Origin: Paenibacillus sp. 32352
GTDB taxonomy: Bacteria; Bacillota; Bacilli; Paenibacillales; NBRC-103111
Assembly: GCF_002042965.1 (NCBI RefSeq)
Contig: NZ_MZNT01000015.1
Coordinates: 62,001 to 126,000 of the forward strand
Reading direction: 5' to 3'
DNA: 64,000 nt
Shown: one piece after another, positions 62,479 through 64,000 of the stretch
How the letters are laid out: each line of letters starts with the position of its first letter
Position numbering within the stretch: the first letter of the stretch is position 1
Notes under the pieces: model-generated
The model's input: the letters and a program-made list of their open reading frames with translations, nothing else
Told to the model about the DNA's origin: nothing
Databases searched by the model: none
Position numbers and translations under genes: made by a program

Positions 62479-63726
62479 TTATTGTTGGTTCAAGTGACTG
62501 GCAATATAGGTCTCCAGCTGCAGCCTGTCAAAAGGAGCCAGTCCGGAGAGCAGGCAGCCGTAACGGAAGGAGCCGTTATTGTCACTCTCGATGCGGATGA
62601 CTCGTCCGGTTACTGGCGGCAGAGACGCCTCCTTAGGGAAGTGAATGACGACAAACATGTCCTCGGCCAGCGGGAACTGGGAGATGATTTGCAGTCCGTT
62701 CTCGGACAAGTCGTACAGGATGCCCGGGATCGTTTGACCGGTAAAGGCGCCTTCCTGCTCCCACTGATGAACGGATAGATGCAGAGGAATGTTCAGCTGC
62801 ACCCGGCTTGATCTGCGGCGCTCCTCCACCACGGGGGATGCCTTGCCGATCTGCTGCTGCATCCAGTCCTCGTAGACTTGGGCTACGGAACACAGATCAG
62901 CCTCGCCGAGTCCTTTGCTGAGCCCCATTTGGAAAATGCCCGCCGCTGCCTTGAGCATCGGAGAAGGCATCTGGAAGCGGTTGGTGACCTCGTTAGCCAG
63001 CAGCAGATCCTTGAGCATCAGCTGAAGCGAGAACTGATTGCTGAAGTCGCGGTTGATGATTTTGCCGCCTTTGAGCTCCGCCTGCTTGCTGTTGCCGCTG
63101 CCTGCAAATACGATTTGCAGAAACTGCTCTGCATCCAGGCCCGCCTTGGTCACGATGGATAGGCCTTCGACCAGCCCGAGCGCGTTAATGCCGACCATCG
63201 TATTATGCGCCAGCTTGGCGTAAGAGCCGGACCCAGTAGGACCCATGTAGACGATTTTGGAGCCCATGGCTTCAAATACGGGACGCTGCCGCTCCAGCAC
63301 AGCCTGCTCGCCGCCGATCATGAAGACAAGCGTACCGCTTTCCGCGGCGGGCTTGCTGCCGGTTACGGGAGCATCGAGAAAATCGACGGCTCGTCCGAGA
63401 AGCTCGCCCGCGATGCGCTTGCTGGTATCGGGAGATACCGTGCTGCAGTCAATGACCGTTTGTCCGGCCGACACCCCATGGATGATTCCTTGTTCGCCAA
63501 GGACCGCTTCGAGTACGACGGTATCGTTGCTTAGCATCAATACGACGACATCCGTGTCCAGAGCCGCGGCGGACGGTGTTGATGCCGTGCGTGCGCCAAG
63601 CGATACGAGCTCAGCCGCTTTTTCCGGGCTTCGGTTGTACACGACAACGTCGTAGCCCTTTTTCAATAGATTGGCCGCCATGGGCTTACCCATAGTTCCT
63701 AATCCGATAAATCCAATCCTTTTCAT
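62479..63726 (-). CDS. 3-hydroxyisobutyrate-dehydrogenase-type enzyme fused to a C-terminal PilZ domain
   Basis: 415 residues. Residues 1-290 are a beta-hydroxyacid dehydrogenase: KRIGFIGLGTMGKPMAANL with the NAD(P) GxGxxG, DAPVTGSKPAAESGTL near 118, GSYAKLAHNTMVG near 168 carrying the catalytic Lys. The family normally ends there. Residues 302-415 form a PilZ domain with both c-di-GMP motifs: RRSSR at 304-308 (RxxxR) and DLSENG at 339-344 (DxSxxG). The reaction is probably NAD(P)-dependent oxidation or reduction of a short hydroxyacid or semialdehyde (the TGSK.PAE pattern is like glyoxylate/succinic-semialdehyde reductases); c-di-GMP control is inference. There is no sign of frameshift at the junction. 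It is on the strand opposite its neighbours, monocistronic. Confidence 0.9.
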   Translation of the reverse strand: MKRIGFIGLGTMGKPMAANLLKKGYDVVVYNRSPEKAAELVSLGARTASTPSAAALDTDVVVLMLSNDTVVLEAVLGEQGIIHGVSAGQTVIDCSTVSPDTSKRIAGELLGRAVDFLDAPVTGSKPAAESGTLVFMIGGEQAVLERQRPVFEAMGSKIVYMGPTGSGSYAKLAHNTMVGINALGLVEGLSIVTKAGLDAEQFLQIVFAGSGNSKQAELKGGKIINRDFSNQFSLQLMLKDLLLANEVTNRFQMPSPMLKAAAGIFQMGLSKGLGEADLCSVAQVYEDWMQQQIGKASPVVEERRRSSRVQLNIPLHLSVHQWEQEGAFTGQTIPGILYDLSENGLQIISQFPLAEDMFVVIHFPKEASLPPVTGRVIRIESDNNGSFRYGCLLSGLAPFDRLQLETYIASHLNQQ

Positions 63727-63855
63727 CGAATCACCTCTGTGTCCATTGTAGCATTTTACCAGTATCGGTGTGAATGCGTCGCTTGCTTTTCCTTTGCGAA
63801 GTACAGTATTCTAATTGAAAGAATAGAAAGCCAAATTCAAGGAGGATGAATCCGA

Positions 63856-64000
63856 ATGAGCGCCAAGTTTTCTTTTGATTACAGTAAAGCCTTATCTTTC
63901 ATTCAACAGCATGAAGTTGATTATCTTGCGGAGCCGATCAAGCTGGCCCATGAGCAATTACATAACAAAACCGGTGCAGGAAATGATTATTTGGGATGGA
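63856..64000 (+). CDS. pgi: Glucose-6-phosphate isomerase, N-terminal part (partial)
   Basis: The first 48 codons run to the window end. Start ATG 63856 behind AAGGAGG. The N terminus (FSFDYSKALSFIQQHEV, then KLAHEQLHNKTGAGNDYLGW) matches Bacillus glucose-6-phosphate isomerase, with KTGAG.D.LGW shared. This enzyme interconverts glucose-6-phosphate and fructose-6-phosphate, so the neighbouring tkt and pgi are both central carbon genes. Catalytic residues are beyond the window. Confidence 0.92.
   Translation, partial: MSAKFSFDYSKALSFIQQHEVDYLAEPIKLAHEQLHNKTGAGNDYLGW

Noticed and set aside
1..64000. CRISPR arrays, complete insertion sequences, rRNA genes, prophage structural genes
   Set aside because: No regularly spaced repeats, paired terminal inverted repeats with transposase, rRNA-like sequence or phage structural motifs were found by eye in either strand.

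Overview
The window looks like chromosome of a spore-forming Bacillales member, most probably Paenibacillus or a close relative. The basis is the gene order seen in Bacillus (molybdenum cofactor genes, tatA-tatC, groES-groEL; then ydcC, alr, ndoAI-ndoA, tex, sprT and tRNAs), the sporulation genes ydcC and cmpA, surface proteins anchored by SLH domains, low-GC Gram-positive ribosome binding sites, and a CIRCE operator upstream of groES. No database search was possible; every name rests on reading motifs, lengths and context.

Layout. 1-3300: the end of a 5-formyltetrahydrofolate cyclo-ligase gene, moaC, mogA and a molybdopterin-binding MoeA-like gene in one overlapping operon, followed by tatA and tatC. 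3590-5800: the HrcA/CIRCE-controlled groES-groEL operon. 5815-6300: a broken integrase and another gene scrap, which mark the edge of an inserted or variable region. 6436-41585: a large, visibly A/T-richer surface polysaccharide island. 42900-50660: ydcC, alr, the NdoAI/NdoA toxin-antitoxin pair, tex, cmpA (46 codons), an unknown small gene and sprT. 50690-53160: five tRNAs (Asn, Ser, Glu, Lys, Leu) around a membrane protein and CorA. 53236-64000: VanZ-like, YjfB-like, a second SLH protein, DUF2621, nfo, purU, a diguanylate cyclase, tkt, ppnP, a hydroxyacid dehydrogenase fused to a PilZ domain, and the start of pgi.

The island reads as one functional locus with three transcription blocks. The leftward block 16340-10124 encodes an initiating polyprenyl glycosylphosphotransferase, two GT4 glycosyltransferases and a membrane ligase with a C-terminal TPR half, next to an exported SLH-domain protein. 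The rightward block 16598-33104 encodes GDP-mannose and GDP-D-rhamnose synthesis (ManC, Gmd, Rmd), an ABC exporter (Wzm, Wzt with a C-terminal glycan-reading domain), a coiled-coil methyltransferase, three GT4 enzymes, a GtrB/GtrA pair, two polytopic GT-C-like proteins and GalU. The leftward block 41585-34135 encodes Ugd, a second lipid-linked-sugar GT2, a UPF0104 flippase-like protein, a GT4 and a 947-residue GT-C protein. This resembles the S-layer glycosylation loci known from Geobacillus, Aneurinibacillus and Paenibacillus alvei: a chain built on undecaprenyl phosphate, capped and measured by a methyltransferase, exported by Wzm/Wzt, optionally decorated outside the membrane, and transferred to a surface-layer protein.

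The second point of real interest lies at the other end. A 3-hydroxyisobutyrate-dehydrogenase-type enzyme carries a complete PilZ c-di-GMP-binding signature at its C terminus, and a membrane diguanylate cyclase without an I-site is encoded 3 kb away. A metabolic dehydrogenase directly fused to a c-di-GMP receptor is not an arrangement I recognise as characterised.
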